Below, in pieces: positions 12,535-24,911 of a stretch of 64,000 nt of DNA. Both the position numbers and the translations under genes were made by a program. Where the stretch lies: assembly GCF_963576675.1 (NCBI RefSeq), contig NC_088918.1, positions 70,233,501 through 70,297,500 of the forward strand. The letters are read 5' to 3'. Within the stretch, counting starts at the first letter, position 1; every line of letters starts with the position of its first letter. The stretch is from Euphorbia lathyris (Eukaryota; Streptophyta; Magnoliopsida; Malpighiales; Euphorbiaceae). The notes under the pieces are model-generated. The model saw nothing but the letters and a program-made list of their open reading frames with translations. It ran no database searches and had not been told where the DNA came from.

Positions 12535-13640
12535 TTATAGAAATGCTAATATTTCATTGAGTAATAAGATTGCAAGTGCAATATGAAAACAGTAAGGAAC
12601 TACAAAAAGCAAAAAAAAAAAAAAAACCATTATAAGGCCATCTCCAAGGGCTCTCTAAAAATAGAGAACCCTTGGAAAATCCAGCCAATGGAGCTGGATA
12701 AGCTTGCGGCAAGATGCCACAAGTTTGGTGGTACTGCATATATACAATATCACTCTGCCTTACGGCATATTGCCGCAAGGCAAAATATTATTATTTATTT
12801 ATTTATTTTTAAATCTGATTTTACTTTAGGTTTTATTTATTTTTTCTTTTATCAATTTTAGGTTTTATTAGTTAATCTATTTTATTTTATTTTTTGTTTT
12901 ATAGATTGTTTTTTTTTTATGTTTTTTTTCAAAATATTTGTTTTTGCTTTAAATATTAATTTCATGTTTAATACATTTGATTAATAATATTAAATGAAAA
13001 TAAAAATATTAAATCATAAAACATGATAAAACTAATAAATGGATATATTTTGATTAATAATATAAAAATATAAATGTTATGTGAAAAATTAATATAATAA
13101 TAATAAAATATTTAAAGAGTAGGTAAAATAGAGTAGATGGCTGGAGAAGTTTCAATGTAGTAACTCTATATTTAAAGATAGAGTAGAAAAAAAATAAAGA
13201 TAGAGTAAGTAAAATAGAGAGTATGGTTGGAAATGGCCTAAGTACATCTAACATAAACAACAGTTGAAATATATATTGTTCGTAACTCCAAATTCGCAGC
13301 GGAGCATCTATAGTCCAATCTTCATCATCTGAACCATTCTGAAACTTCGGATTCAAGTTCATTTTTTTTTGCAACCACGTAGATCCAGTGATCTAAGGAT
13401 GAGATCTGCCGTTTCTACCATTGCTAAAACCGAAAATGTTACAAAAGCAAAGATTATAACCAACAGACGTAATTCAAATGGATTCAAAGATTCGATAACG
13501 TATATAGGATCCAACTAAAATAAACGGACAAAAATAAAAAGGAAAAACAACTAGGTAAACAGAAAAAGCAAAAACAGTGGGAGGAGGAAGAAGGAAGTCA
13601 AGCTTCCATCTTCCTCAACTAGATAGTAGCAATTTGAAAG
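12535..13640 (-). mobile_element. non-coding retroposon family, copy A
   Basis: Read on the - strand from about 13640 to 12535, this matches 50100-50637 on the + strand. Shared landmarks in the same order are a hairpin ending CTTCCTTCTTCCTCCTCCCA, CGGTTTTAGCAA/CGGTCTTAGCAA, CTTAGATCACTGGATCTACG / CCTAGATCTATAGATCTGCG, AATCCGAA and TTTTGTAGTT, with an A-rich end. There is no convincing ORF. It is interrupted by the Harbinger-type MITE at 12636-13238. I do not recognise the family. Confidence 0.6.
12636..13238. mobile_element. PIF/Harbinger (Tourist-like) MITE
   Basis: The termini are GGCCATCTCCAAGGG on the left and TTGGAAATGGCC on the right, flanked by TAA target duplications (12633-12635 and 13239-13241). 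The length is 603 bases. GGCCATCTCCAA ends with 3-bp TAA/TTA duplications are typical of PIF/Harbinger elements. The interior is AT-rich and non-coding, so it is non-autonomous. Confidence 0.85.
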
Positions 13641-13839
13641 TAAACGAACTCCAAAACAGGAAGAAAATGAGAGACAACAAACAGATCTATAAATTGCCTA
13701 TTATTTCTTTGGGGTTTGTTGTGAATAGTCGGAGGAAGAGGAATAGAGTGCGACTAGGGCAATCAGATTCGCTAGTTACTTAAATAACTTATAGAGTGCA
13801 TATTGTAAGAACTCCAAGCTTGCCTAAAAAAATATTTAA
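13641..13839. other. possible 5' part of retroposon copy A
   Basis: It is purine-rich and weakly similar to the sequence upstream of the hairpin in copy B. No gene is supported. Confidence 0.3.
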
Positions 13840-14515
13840 ATAACTTCATTAGTAGAGCTGATGTGAGAATATCAACTAGTTGATTGATAGTTGAAGTTGA
13901 CAGAGGATGCACCAAGCCTACTTTGTGCTTTTCTCTAACAAAGTAACAATCTAATTCAACGTGTTTAGTCCTTTCATACTAGTTATCATAGAAAAGAGGA
14001 ATCAGAAGCTTATAAAGGATGTCTAAGGCCCAAAGAATATAACAAAAGCATCATATTTCTGTTGTAACATATGCCATGGATTTGTATTCTACTTTAGTTG
14101 AAGAACTGGAGAATGTAGCTTGCATTTTGATCTTCCAAGACACCAAGGACCGTCCTAAGAATACACATAAACCAATAATAGATCTCATTGTATCAACACA
14201 AGTAACCCAGTCTGCATCTGCAAAAGCCTTCGAAGCAATCTGTGGCTTTGTTGAGAAAAATAAACCTTTTTCCTGGATCACCTTTTGATGTACAATAAAA
14301 TTCTTCTGGCTGTTTGCAAATGTATAGTTGTAGGTTGTGATAAAAAAAATTGGCTTAAAGTATGAACAACATATGTAATATCTGACCTTGTATTGGTCAA
14401 ATAAATAGCCCTCGCTATAAGCCTTCTATATACTACTGGATTAGGAAATGGAAGACATTGATTCTTTCACCATCGCAATGAAGAGTCCATAAGAGTGTCT
14501 ACTGTTGTAAACACT
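13840..14515 (-). pseudogene. Ty1-copia pol fragment (end of RT to RNase H)
   Basis: On the - strand the translation gives YRRLIARAIYLTNTRSDITY (about 14400), then KAFADADWVTCVDTMRS, LGRSLVSWKIKMQAT, STKVEYKSMA and ERTKHVELDCYFVREK (about 13930). This is the usual copia RNase H order. The frame is interrupted by stops and small shifts. The element has no LTRs that I could pair. Confidence 0.8.
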
Positions 14516-14625
14516 AGAGCCGATTACCTATGGGACAGTGTATACATAGTCCCATAAGAGTGTCTACTGTTGTAAACACTAGAGCCGGTCACCTATGGGA
14601 CAATGTATACATAGTCCCATAAGGT
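14485..14625. repeat. two-copy tandem duplication, 65-base period
   Basis: GAGTGTCTACTGTTGTAAAC and the following GGGACA(A/G)TGTATACAT occur twice, 65 bases apart, with a few transitions. Related GTATACA/AGTCCCA phrases continue to about 14710. Confidence 0.8.
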
Positions 14626-14639
14626 TGGCCTCACAAACC

Positions 14640-15654
14640 AACCGACCTCGTATACACAGTCCCAATTGTATACATAGTCCTGAGATGCAATCGAGACCAT
14701 GTATACACAATCCCGCTCGTCCATAAGACCACATATATGAAGTCCCATGAGCATGCCCCTATTAACCAATTGGGACTCTGTATATGTGGTCATATAGGCT
14801 TCTGCAACATGAAAGAATCTTGACCGCGTATACGTGCTTCCGCTCGAGCCAAACTTCAAAATTAATCCGAATTGGTTCAAATTAAGTTTTTTTTGGGGTG
14901 ATTTTTAACCCCAAATTATCCCAATTCCCCCTAATTAAGTCTATAAATAGACTTAGTTTCATTTAACGTTCTTTTTTAGGAGAATTTGTCTTGAGTTTAA
15001 GGCTTTTTTATAGGTTTTTAACTCACTTTATTATTGTTGTTAGTCTTTAATTAATTTTCCAAAATTAATTAGTCAACCCAAACAATTTTTACATCTAGAA
15101 ATCATAGTTTAATTGAATTAAACTAACTCATTCTTCCCCGTTAATGTTTGTGGAGTCTCTACAGTACCATAACCCGAGGTTAAACTGGATTTTTAAGGGA
15201 ATCAATCCCCAATAGATTATTTTGTTATATTTTTATTCTTATTTCATCATTTCAAAATTTCTTTTCTATTTTTGTTATTTTGGCGGTGTTTTAGTACCTC
15301 TAAATGATACCCTAAATTTACTGATAATATCATTGAATTCATATTATTTATAAAATAAAACCAATTTTGGAACTATGATTCAGCAATGAGGACGTACCAT
15401 GATTTTTACGGATCACTCTAGACTGATAGTTCCTCCAAACATATGGTTTTTGTGTAAAATATTATTTTTTTTATTATTATAAATATAAGTGTTGGAACCA
15501 TGATTCGGAAATGAGGGCAGACCTTGATTAGAATAGTCCGAGCGTTCTAATCGCGCAGGTTACTCTGACTGATAGTTCCACATAAAAATATTATTTATGT
15601 ATAAAACATTATTTATGCCATTTATATTGTTTTTAATTGTAATGCTTCTCTTGG
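14640..15654 (+). repeat. probable decayed LTR-like segment plus a roughly 125-base direct repeat
   Basis: A TATA-like box TCTATAAATAGAC lies near 14940 in an otherwise non-coding stretch, suggesting an old LTR. At 15365-15470 and 15490-15590 a unit is repeated: TTGGAAC(T/C)ATGATTC, then GA(T/C)TGATAGTTCC, each followed by an AT-rich tail. No gene is visible. Confidence 0.4.
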
Positions 15655-15975
15655 GTTGTTTTACTCCTCATACAACAATTTTCATATCACTAGTTTCGTT
15701 GATGCTAATTGGGGAAGGTACAAAGAGACCATGTGATCCATTACAGGATATTGCATTCTATTAGGAAACTTTTTAATTTTTTGGAAATCCAAAAAACAGA
15801 ACACTTTTAGTTGATCCTCGATAGAAGCGTAGTATCGAGCCATCTCAGCTACCGTGTGAATTGAAGTGGATGAATTTTCTACTTAAAGAATTCAACATTC
15901 CAATGCATTATTCCTATATATTGCTATGAACTGTGATAATGAAGTTGGTATCTATATTGCAGCTAATCATAAAGA
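15655..15975 (+). pseudogene. Ty1-copia RNase H fragment
   Basis: Translation gives ISSFVDANWGRYKETM, a stop, SITGYCILLGNFLIFWKSKK, more stops, and NCDNEVGIYIAANHKD. This is the copia RNase H pattern on the strand opposite to the neighbouring fragment. At least four stops are present. Confidence 0.75.
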
Positions 15976-16594
15976 TCTTATATGGTAAAATAACATATAT
16001 TACTATGCATTATCACAGTTCCATATATTCAGACGGTTTGGTAAAATAACAAAAACAGTTCCATTATTATATGGGACAATTACAAAACTAGCACATTTTA
16101 AGGGGTTAGTTTTCAATTCTAACACACTTTCAAAATCTCACCAAAACTAACACATTTTACTAACTAAATTCCAACCTTGCCCTCATCTCTAACACTCCGC
16201 TCCCGCTCTTCAACATTTGAACTTCCATCACTCTAACCTAACACCCCTATATTCCTCTCTCTAACTTTCCGGCGATTCATTGGCCGATTCTGTACATTTC
16301 ATCCGGCGAATCTCTGTTACTTAGAGTTGACATGGCGAGAACACAAAGCTCAGACAACGAATCGAACTCAGAAGGAAGAACGAAAAAGAGGGTAAATAAC
16401 TTGACTTTACATTTGCGTTTCTATCTTCTATTAGATGTACATTTGTTGTGTTTGAGAAGGAACATTTCGTCTCGTTTCGTTTCGTTTACTGCTTCTGGTG
16501 TTAGGGTTTTTTCTGGGTTCGTCTGGTGTTAGGAAGTCATTCGTCGATGTTTATGTTCATCGGCAACCTAATTGTAGATAGTACATAGTCATAG

Positions 16595-16726
16595 ACAGCC
16601 TAATGGCCGATAGAACATCCATATCGTCGATCATTTTGCCGATAGAACAGTCATGTCGACGTTATATTACCGATAGAAACATTCATATCGACGTTATATT
16701 GTCGATAGAACATTCATATCGACGTT
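16595..16726. repeat. tandem repeat in MULE intron 1, continued at 26657-26690
   Basis: A unit of about 35 bases, GTTATATTGCCGATAGAAC then ATTCATATCGAC, is repeated about five times. The Tat retrotransposon sits inside this array, and the last partial unit resumes after the right LTR. Confidence 0.75.
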
Positions 16727-17192
16727 TGATAACTTGCTGGATCCGCTTTGATATTCTTTGCCGGAGTTACCTGCAAAACAAAACCGGAGACAGGATCTCC
16801 GGGAAAACTCTCCGACGATCAAGTCAGTTTTTATAAAAATGAGTCTATAATTTAGCAATAGCTTTGTGGGAAAAAATGTGAACGTACCTCCCCCCTTATT
16901 CTTAAGGCCTTTTATAGGTGTTTTTTGGGTAACCGCCGAGGGCGATTACTCCTTAGTGGGCCACGTTCTGAGGGCGGTTACCCCTTTTTAGGCCATGTCC
17001 CTTTCGTGGCTTTCATGGCAATGAACGTGGTTTTCAGTGGGAGTCTTGACGCTCCATTTAGGAATTCGGGGCGGTTTACTCGCTGCGCCCGCTTCCTTCA
17101 TTTGGGTCCCGTCCAATCTTAGCCCATGGGGCTTTAATATGGGCTGGGCTTGCGAAATGAATATAACCCGTTTTGGGCTTCGCGGGTTATCA
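16727..17192 (-). repeat. 3' LTR of the Tat element (left copy)
   Basis: It starts TGATAACTTGCTGG and ends GCGGGTTATCA. Just inside, CATGCCTCCCCCTTGG is the reverse complement of the polypurine tract. Confidence 0.95.
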
Positions 17193-17208
17193 CATGCCTC
17201 CCCCTTGG
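17193..17208 (-). promoter_or_regulatory. polypurine tract of the Tat element
   Basis: On the - strand it reads AAGGGGGAGG next to the 3' LTR, the expected primer site for plus-strand synthesis. Confidence 0.8.
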
Positions 17209-17423
17209 TCTAGCAAGAGCCCTTTTAGGGTCTTTTTATAGGGGACGCTTCGTCTTTGTCCGATTATTTCAAAGTTTTGAATTTGTGCATTTCCCTTCTT
17301 TCGTTTTCTCCGGCGTCGACCTCTTAATCCCGTCACTTCACTGTGTTGTCTTTTTCATGTAAGTTTTTCTTTTCACATTTGTTCCTTGTTCGGCTTTTTG
17401 CTTCTGTTTTCCTTTTATCGATC

Positions 17424-19747
17424 ATGTCAGACCTCGACTTCGCGCCGTTTGACGACGATTATGTCCGTGAGGTCTCTAACGAGGTCGAAGAGATGGTTGA
17501 GGAAGCTTCAACCAGCTCTCCTGGGTGTAATTCTCATCCCGCCGACTTCCTTCATCTGGCGAATACAACCGACGAGGGTTTAGGTTTTAACCCCAAAAAG
17601 TTGATTCCGCCACCTGTCCCAACCCCTCGTTTGTTACCAAAGAAGGATAGGTCGGGAAGTCTAGTTTGTCAAGAGACAATCGATGATTTGCGGGAGCATT
17701 ATCCCTGGCTCCGAGGTCTCGAGACTATCATTCCTGGGGAGGATAGGGGACCGGGCGATTACCCAAAGGGGTACTTCACTATTTTCGTGGCCCAGATTAT
17801 CTGCGGCTTCACTTATCCGCTGGCGGATGAGATTGCTTCCGTCCTAGGCGGTTACGGAATCGCGCCCGGGCAATTGCATCCTAACGGCTGGGCCGATTTG
17901 ACTCTGGACAAATTCTTGGCGGATTGTTTAGAGGTTCCCTTTTCGCCCAAAATCTTCTCCAAGCTCCACCATTTCAAAAGCTCGGCGGGGTATTTCACTT
18001 TCATCCGCCAGAGCGGATACTATGGTTTTGACGAGAAGCTGAACAAGATCCGCGAGTGGGATCGATCTTACTTTTTTTATCAAGTTTAATGAGGAAAACC
18101 TGAACTTCCTTCGTTGCTGGAGCCGACCCAACGTAAAGAGTTTGAACTTCGGGTATCCCAGCAAGGAAGAATCCACCGTTATCAAGTTCTTGAAGAGCAC
18201 TCCTCCTTTTGTATGGACATACGATCAGGCCTTTCATATGCTAAGGAGCCGAGTAGCGATTGCGTACCGCGAGGGGGATCGCGTTGTCTATATTCCTTAT
18301 CGCGTTTTTGTGCAAGGTACTTTTTATTTCCAAGTTGATGGTTTCTTTTAACCCTTTGCAGGGGTGATCCTTTATCTCAAATCGCTGCAGATCGGGAGGC
18401 TAAAGCCCTGGCGAGAAGAAAGAAGCGGATGACGGAAACCGCTTCCGTTGTAGGGGCGGATCCTTCTGGCGGGACGATTCCTTCTATTGGGGCGGCTTCC
18501 CCTGTTAGGGCTTCCGCTTCACAAGGTCCCGCTTCTGCCTCCGAGGATCTTCCTTTAACCAGGAAGCGGAAGATAAGTGCGGATACAGAGTCTTCTCGTT
18601 CTAAAAAGAAGAACACTTCAGTGTCCCTTACTGTTGGCGGCGCACCTGTATCCGCCTCGTCTAAAGGAAAGAGCAGTACCCCCATTCACGAGGTATCTTG
18701 ATCTACTCCCTCTCGTATTGCTACTTTTTCCTCATGAGCTATCTGCCATTCCCTTGATATTTTTCTTTATGCTTTTGCAGCCAATCCCCGATATTAGCGG
18801 ATGGTGGACTAGGACTTTCGGCCTGGCCGTGAACTTCTCTTGCAAGGATATTGTATCTTCCATATGCAATGTCCTCGGGTGACTTCCCTCCGCCTCCCGT
18901 GTGCGCGAGCAAGTACCGCTCCCTACTGCTGTGGAAGGGATCGAGAAGCGTTCTATAGAGGTATATTATTGCTTTGTCCTTCGCTTTCAAATACCTTGTG
19001 TTCATTGTAACCGCATATTCGCCCATTTTTATTTGTGAGACGTGTTATATGCAGATTATCAATTTCGTTGAGGGCATTCTCCGAAGGGATGCAGAGCGAG
19101 CCAAGGAGTTGGAAAGTCTTGGTACGGAACTGGCGACTCAGAAGTCGCTTTATGATGATGTCCAAGGGAAGGTGAAGGTCCTAGAGGGCACCTGTCAGAA
19201 GGCCGTGGGCGAGAAGGAGGAGGCCCTTAAATCCCTTCAGGCCAAGTCCGATGAACTGCAAAAAGCCCTCGACGACCTAGCTGCTTTCAAGGAGGCCCAA
19301 AAGAAGAGGGTTGAGGAGATTTTGGCTGAAGATGGCGCCCGCATCTACTGGTATGGGGAGCGGATTCATGCCGCTTATGAGCACGGGCATCAGGGTCTAG
19401 TACTTAACCGCCCCAAAGTTCCCATCCCTGAAAAGGATTTAACTGGGGAGTGGGATAAGCTGGAAGCCGAGGATGATGATATGGATGAGGTACTCTTCTT
19501 AGATTGGAAGAGTCTTCAGGATCCTCCGATTAGCTGCGAGATCCCCATTCAGCCCGTGGAAGGAGAGGCACCCCAAGCCGTTTCTCAACCTGTGCAAGAG
19601 GTACCTCTCGCCGAAGAGGTTACTGAAGCGGTTACCGATTCAAGGGTTGAGGATTCGCTTGAATTAGATCCTCCTACCGGAGGAGATGAGGGAGTCGCCG
19701 CAGTCCAGGAGGGCATTAGGGGCGAAGGAGAGGAAGCTGTAGCATAG
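17424..19747 (+). pseudogene. antisense ORF of the Tat element (gypsy-type 'Transposase_28'-like protein)
   Basis: It lies on the opposite strand to pol. The ATG at 17424 opens MSDLDFAPFDDDYVREVSNE, followed by a globular region (LREHYPWLRGLE, GYFTIFVAQIICGFTYPLAD, ILHPNGW-like QLHPNGWADLTLDKF). An extra T in a seven-T run near 18071-18077 shifts the frame. The correct frame continues (NFLRCWSRPNVKSLNFGYPS) to a donor-like site near 18316. Later segments are a Ser/Ala/Lys-rich stretch (18362-18700), an internal region (18781-18960, with a TGA near 18881) and a coiled-coil C-terminus (19054-19747: ELESLGTELATQKSLYDDVQ). Exon joints after 18316 are not resolved. The family resembles the plant putative gypsy-transposon domain (Pfam Transposase_28). 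Its function is unknown. Confidence 0.65.
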
Positions 19748-20014
19748 CTTAACTTATATTTGGACTTTTGTATGTAAAAACCATGTAACAAACCGCTCTG
19801 ATATATATATTTTCTTTCGGTTGTTGCTTTTCATATGTGTGTGATTGTCACTTTTTGCCCTTTATATGTGCCCTTTGTCCTTTTGCCGACTCCATATTTG
19901 TGTTTCTTCATAGCTAGGGTGGCCAGACCCTTTTTGCAATTTTGAGTACTCGTTTATTCGCTTAATTTTATGCTTTAACTTATAATTCTTCTTTCGAAAA
20001 TAGTCATAAGTTTT

Positions 20015-20341
20015 GATCATAAGGTTTTGCGAGTGATGCGTAATCATGCATCCGCCTTTCTTTAACAAGCAACACATTTATGTGTTTTTGATTTTAACCC
20101 TAAGGTTTTTTGCGAGTGATGCGTAATCATGCATCCGCCTTTCTTTAACAGGCAACACATTTATGTGTTTTTGATTTTAACCCTAAGGTTTTTTGCGAGT
20201 GATGCGTAATCATGCATCCGCCTTTCTTTAACAGGCAACACATTTATGTGTTTTTGATTTTAACCCTAAGGTTTTTTGCGAGTGATGCGTAATCATGCAT
20301 CCGCCTTTCTTTAACAGGCAACACATTTATGTGTTTTTGGA
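20015..20341. repeat. four-copy tandem array, 83-base period, in the Tat 3' region
   Basis: GCGAGTGATGCGTAATCATG starts at 20029, 20112, 20195 and 20278. The copies are nearly identical. The array lies between the ends of pol and the antisense ORF. Tandem repeats in this part of Tat/Ogre elements are known seeds of satellite DNA. Confidence 0.92.
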
Positions 20342-20522
20342 AAGAATCCGCATTTTGTTGTAACATACTGAGTGAATGTAATAACTTTTATTGATGACGA
20401 GAAAAAGTTTATTACATATGTACACCAATTGTGCGGGATCGAAGCCTCATTAAAACCTTTTATCAGAAAACCCAGTGGGAAAAACTCATAAAAGGAAAAA
20501 GAGTACTCGTCATTTCCTCGAA

Positions 20523-23500
20523 CTACTCGGCCTTTCTATATAGGCGTAGATTCTCTAGATTCCAGGTGCGCGGGAGCTTCTTTCCACTCATTTCTTCTAT
20601 TTCGAAAGTGGCCGGTCCCATCTTCTTGGATACTTTGTATGGCCCGATCCAGTTGACGCCTAGCTTGCCTTTGCCATCTCTAGACTGTATTTTATCTGCT
20701 TTTTTCAAGACCAAGTCGTTTTCGTTGATCATTACTTTTCGCACTCTTCTGTCATGGTATTTCTTGATTCTGTTACGGTACATTGCCATTCGCATGTAAG
20801 CTTTTTCTCTTCGTTCCTCCACAGAATCCAAAGCATCTCTGATGTTGATAGGATTTTGTGTGTCGCAATAATAAATTGTCCAATCTGTGGGCGACTTGAT
20901 TTCAACAGATAGGACTGCTTCGGCTCCATAAACTAGCGAGAAAGGTGTTTCGCCTGTTGCTGCCTTTACAAAGGTTCTGTATGCCCACAACATATGGGGT
21001 ATCTCATCCGCCCAACCTGTTTTTTTGTCACCTAGCTGCTTCTTGATGCCTTGAACCATGGCCCTGTTGGTAACCTCCGTCATACCATTTGATTGGGGAT
21101 GGTTTACAGAAGAAAAATGATTCTTGATTCCCATGCTTTCGCAGTATGTTTTGAACTTGGCACAGTTGAACTGGGTGCCATTGTCGGTTATAAGCTTCTG
21201 CGGGATCCCAAATCGCATGATAATATTCTCTCGTAAGAACTCGATCATTCGCTCAGGTGTTTGTGCGGTTACTGCCTCCGCTTCTACCCATTTGATGAAG
21301 TGGTCCACTGCGACTATCAAATACTTCCTTTTCTTTGTTGTTTCTGGGAATGGACCCACTATATCAATTCCCCATGTTGCGAATGGCCACGCCGTCATTA
21401 TAGTGATTTGTTCAGCTCCGGGAACATGTTTTTCATTCGCATGGATTTGACAGTTGTGACATTTCGCAACCATCTTCTGGGAATCTTCCACCACCTTGGG
21501 CCAGTAGTATCCCACCAGTTTGACCTTTCTTGCCAATGCCGCCGAAGCTTCGTGCGCGCCACAAATTCCTTCGTGTAGTTCTCGCAGCACATAGTCTCCT
21601 TTATTGCGACTAACGCATTTCAACCATGGACATGTGTACGATTTCCGATACAAAGTTCCATCCCGCATTGAGTATCGTGCCGACTGCCCAATTATTTTTC
21701 TGGCTAAGCTCTTATCAACCGGCAAATCTCCCTGCTCCAGATATTGACGGATTGGCATCCGCCAATCTTCATCGTCTTCCAGTTCCTCGATGATCATAAT
21801 CTGATCAACCTCGAATGCTGGTGCCGATTTTATTTCCAAGCTGCATGCTTTTTGACTCCATGGTTCTCTACTTGCCGCTGCTTTTGCCAATTCGTCAGCT
21901 TTTGCATTTTGGCCTCGTGGAACATGCACCATCTCCCAAACGACTCCCTTGTGCGTTAACTCTTGTGTCAATTGGCTGACCACCTGATGGTATTTTACTA
22001 GCTCCTCCTGTTTCACCAGATAATTTTTTGTGATCTGGTTTATCATGAGTTTGGAATCGCTGTAGATTACCACTCTTTCTGGGGTGAGTTCATTGAGCAA
22101 CCTCAATCCACATATCATAGCCTCGTATTCCGCGGCATTATTGGTAGTTTTGAAAGTTAATTTTGCTGCATAGTACAGGCGGATAACCTCCGGACCTTTG
22201 ATGACGACTCCTAGCCCAGCTCCGTCTGCAGATAAGGCCCCATCTGTGTACATGCTCCACTCTTCTTTTTGTGCCTTTGGACATTCATCATCGTCCCAGG
22301 TGAATTCGTTCACGAAGTCGGCGAGCACTTGGCTCTTTAGCGCTGGTCTTCCTTCATAGCGGATATCGAATTCGCCCAGGCGAATTGACCATTCCATCAA
22401 CCGACCGGATGCGTCAGGTTTCTACAGTACCTTTTGCATTGGGATGCCAGTTCTCACAATGATAGTATGCGCCTGAAAGTATGGTTTCAATCTAGCCGCC
22501 GTGGTTATCACTGCGAGGGCCATTTTGTCCAACTTCGAATACCGGAGTTCTGCATCCTTCAGGACTTTGCTCACGTAGTACACTGGATATTGTTGCCCTT
22601 CTTCTTCTCGCACCATCACAGTGCATATCGCCATGCTGGTGACGGATACATAAAGGAACAAATCTTCTCCGTCTTCCGGCCTGCTCATTAAGGGCGGATA
22701 ACATAGTAATCGTTTTATCCCCTCAAATGCTTCTTGACAATCCGGCGTCCATTCAAAGGACTTGGATTTTTTGATGGCATTGTAGAAAGGTAGACATCGC
22801 CTAGCTGAGCATGATATGAATCGCCCTAATGCCACCAACCGCCCGTTCAGTCTTTGTACTTCCCTTATGTTCCTTGGCGTCTTCATCTCCATTACTGCTT
22901 TAACCTTCTCAGGATTCGCCTCAACCCCTTTGCCGCTAATAATGAAACCCAGGAACTTTCCCGCTCTTGCTCCGAATGTGCATTTCTCTGGGTTCAATTT
23001 GAGGCCATATTTGATCAACACTTCTAGGATTTCTTTGATATCCCGCGGGTGGTCTTGCATTTTCTTGCTTTTGATGATCATGTCATCAACATAGATCGAG
23101 AAGTTCTCACCGGATTTGTCTGAAAATATCTTGTTCATCATCCTCTGGTATGTTGCTCCCGCGTTTTTCAATCCAAAGGGCATCACCTTGAAGCAATAAG
23201 TCGCCTGGTGAGTTATGAATGATGTTTTGATTTCATCCGCCTTCTCCATGGGTATCTGATGGTAACTGGATTTCACGTCGGTGAATGATAAAGCTTCATA
23301 TCCTGCAGTTCCATCTACCAATATATCAATGTTAGAAAGTGGATACATATCTTTCGGACATGCCTTGTTCAAGTCTTTGAAGTCGACGCACATTCTGTAC
23401 GTTCCATTCGGCTTTTTGACTAGCACCACATTGGCTAGCCATTCCGGATAGGTGACTTCTCGAATCGCATCCGACCTTAGCAAGTCCGCCACTGCTTTTT

Positions 23501-24911
23501 CAATCGCCCTTTGCCGCTCAGGAGCATGTCCCCTCTTCTTTTGCCGCACTGGGGTTGCCCCTTTGTTTACATTCAACCGATGGGTTGCTACGTCTGGGCT
23601 TATTCCTTTTAGCACTTCATTTGGGGCGGCAAATGCCGACTCATATTGGATCAATACCTCGGTAATGGCTTTCTTTGTTTCTTCTGAGAGTCCAGCCGCT
23701 ATTCGCACGCTCTTGTCATTCAAGATGGCGAATAGTTCCGTTTCTCCCAATGCTTCCGCCGGCAGCTTCTCTTCGACTTTATCCTCCTCTTCCGATTTTG
23801 GTTCAAGTGATAATGTATAGGCCTGTTGAGATACAAGTTGATCACCTTCAACTATGACTCGCCCTTGGTGTGTTGGCAAATGTAACGTTAAATGCTTCAT
23901 TGAGATGAGCGACTCCGTCTCCGACAGGAATGGCCATCCCAGAATTATGTTGTAGGCCAGTGGGAGATCAACAATTGCGAATTCTAAATCACCTCGCCAT
24001 TTTAGATTCTTATCGCCCATTTCTGCCTCCAACACCACCTGCTCACTTGTTTGGGAGGATTGACCCCCAAAACCAGTTACATCCATGAAGGTGTGTTCCA
24101 CCCGCTCGTCGTTGATTCCCAACTTGTTGAATGCTGTCCGGGTAATGACGTTGCAAGAACTGTCTGTGTCGATAAGGACCCGCTTGACGTCCCATCCTTC
24201 AACGGCCATCGTGATTACTAGGGCATCCGCATGTGGCTCCGTGATTCTCGCAAATGAGTAATTGAGGGCATCCCCCCTATGTGTGTTGCTCTTTCGCCGT
24301 TCACGGCGAGTTATTTTTGTTGGAGGCTCGTAGATTCCGCCTGCTATCACGTTTATCACCCCTTTCTTCTGCTTCTTTTCTGGCCGTGTTTCTCCCTCAT
24401 GCGGGAGCGTTGTTTTCTCATCAGCTGTTTCTTTTCTTACAAATTGACTCAGCTTGCCTCTCTCGATCAGTTTTTCTATTTCCTTCTTCAGTTCGTAGCA
24501 ATCATCTGTGTCATGGCCATTCAACCTGTGGAACCTGCAATACTTACTGGGATAGCACCCCAAACTGGTTCGGCCTTTCACCTCGGGGAACCGTACATCC
24601 TTCTTCAAGGGGCTCTTTTCGATCCAAAGTAACACCTCTTGGCGAGTCGTGTTTAGTGGTGTGTGATGTCCTCCACCTTGAAAGGGACGATCGCCTCTTC
24701 GAACAAAATTACTTTTGGACTGGGTCTGACGCCGACTGTCCGAAGTGGTTCTAGCGGCATCTCTTTCTCGCCGAGTTTGGGCCCTATGTTCCCTGTTGAC
24801 ATCATCCACTTCCATGAATTCCTTTGCTATCTTCATGAGCTCGGCTACAGTGCGCGGTTTGTTACAAATGATTTCTTCCCGCATGCTCCAATCTGTGGTT
24901 CCATCCGCCAT
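20523..24911 (-). pseudogene. Tat gag C-terminus and pol: protease, reverse transcriptase, RNase H, integrase
   Basis: The - strand frame runs 24911 to 20523 with one in-frame TAG (22424-22422). It starts in gag, whose CCHC-like knuckle is CRFHRLNGHDTDDC. The protease site reads LIDTDSS (about 24165), where the family has DTG or DSG. The reverse transcriptase has FKDLNKACPKD, VMPFGLKNAGATYQR and an intact YVDD (about 23090). The in-frame stop follows MQKVL, before the connection to RNase H (MYTDGALSADGAGLG, NNAAEYEA, YSDSK). Integrase has its zinc region (LHEGICGAHE, CHNCQIHAN) and the DDE residues in WGIDIVGPF, ITDNGTQF and NGMTEVTNR. The C-terminus ends ENLRLYRKAE. A frameshift separates it from upstream gag. 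The stop and the protease change make it inactive. Confidence 0.92.

Noticed and set aside
20015..20341. Regular 83-base repeats resembling a CRISPR array
   Set aside because: The whole unit repeats without variable spacers, in a plant retrotransposon. It is a tandem repeat.
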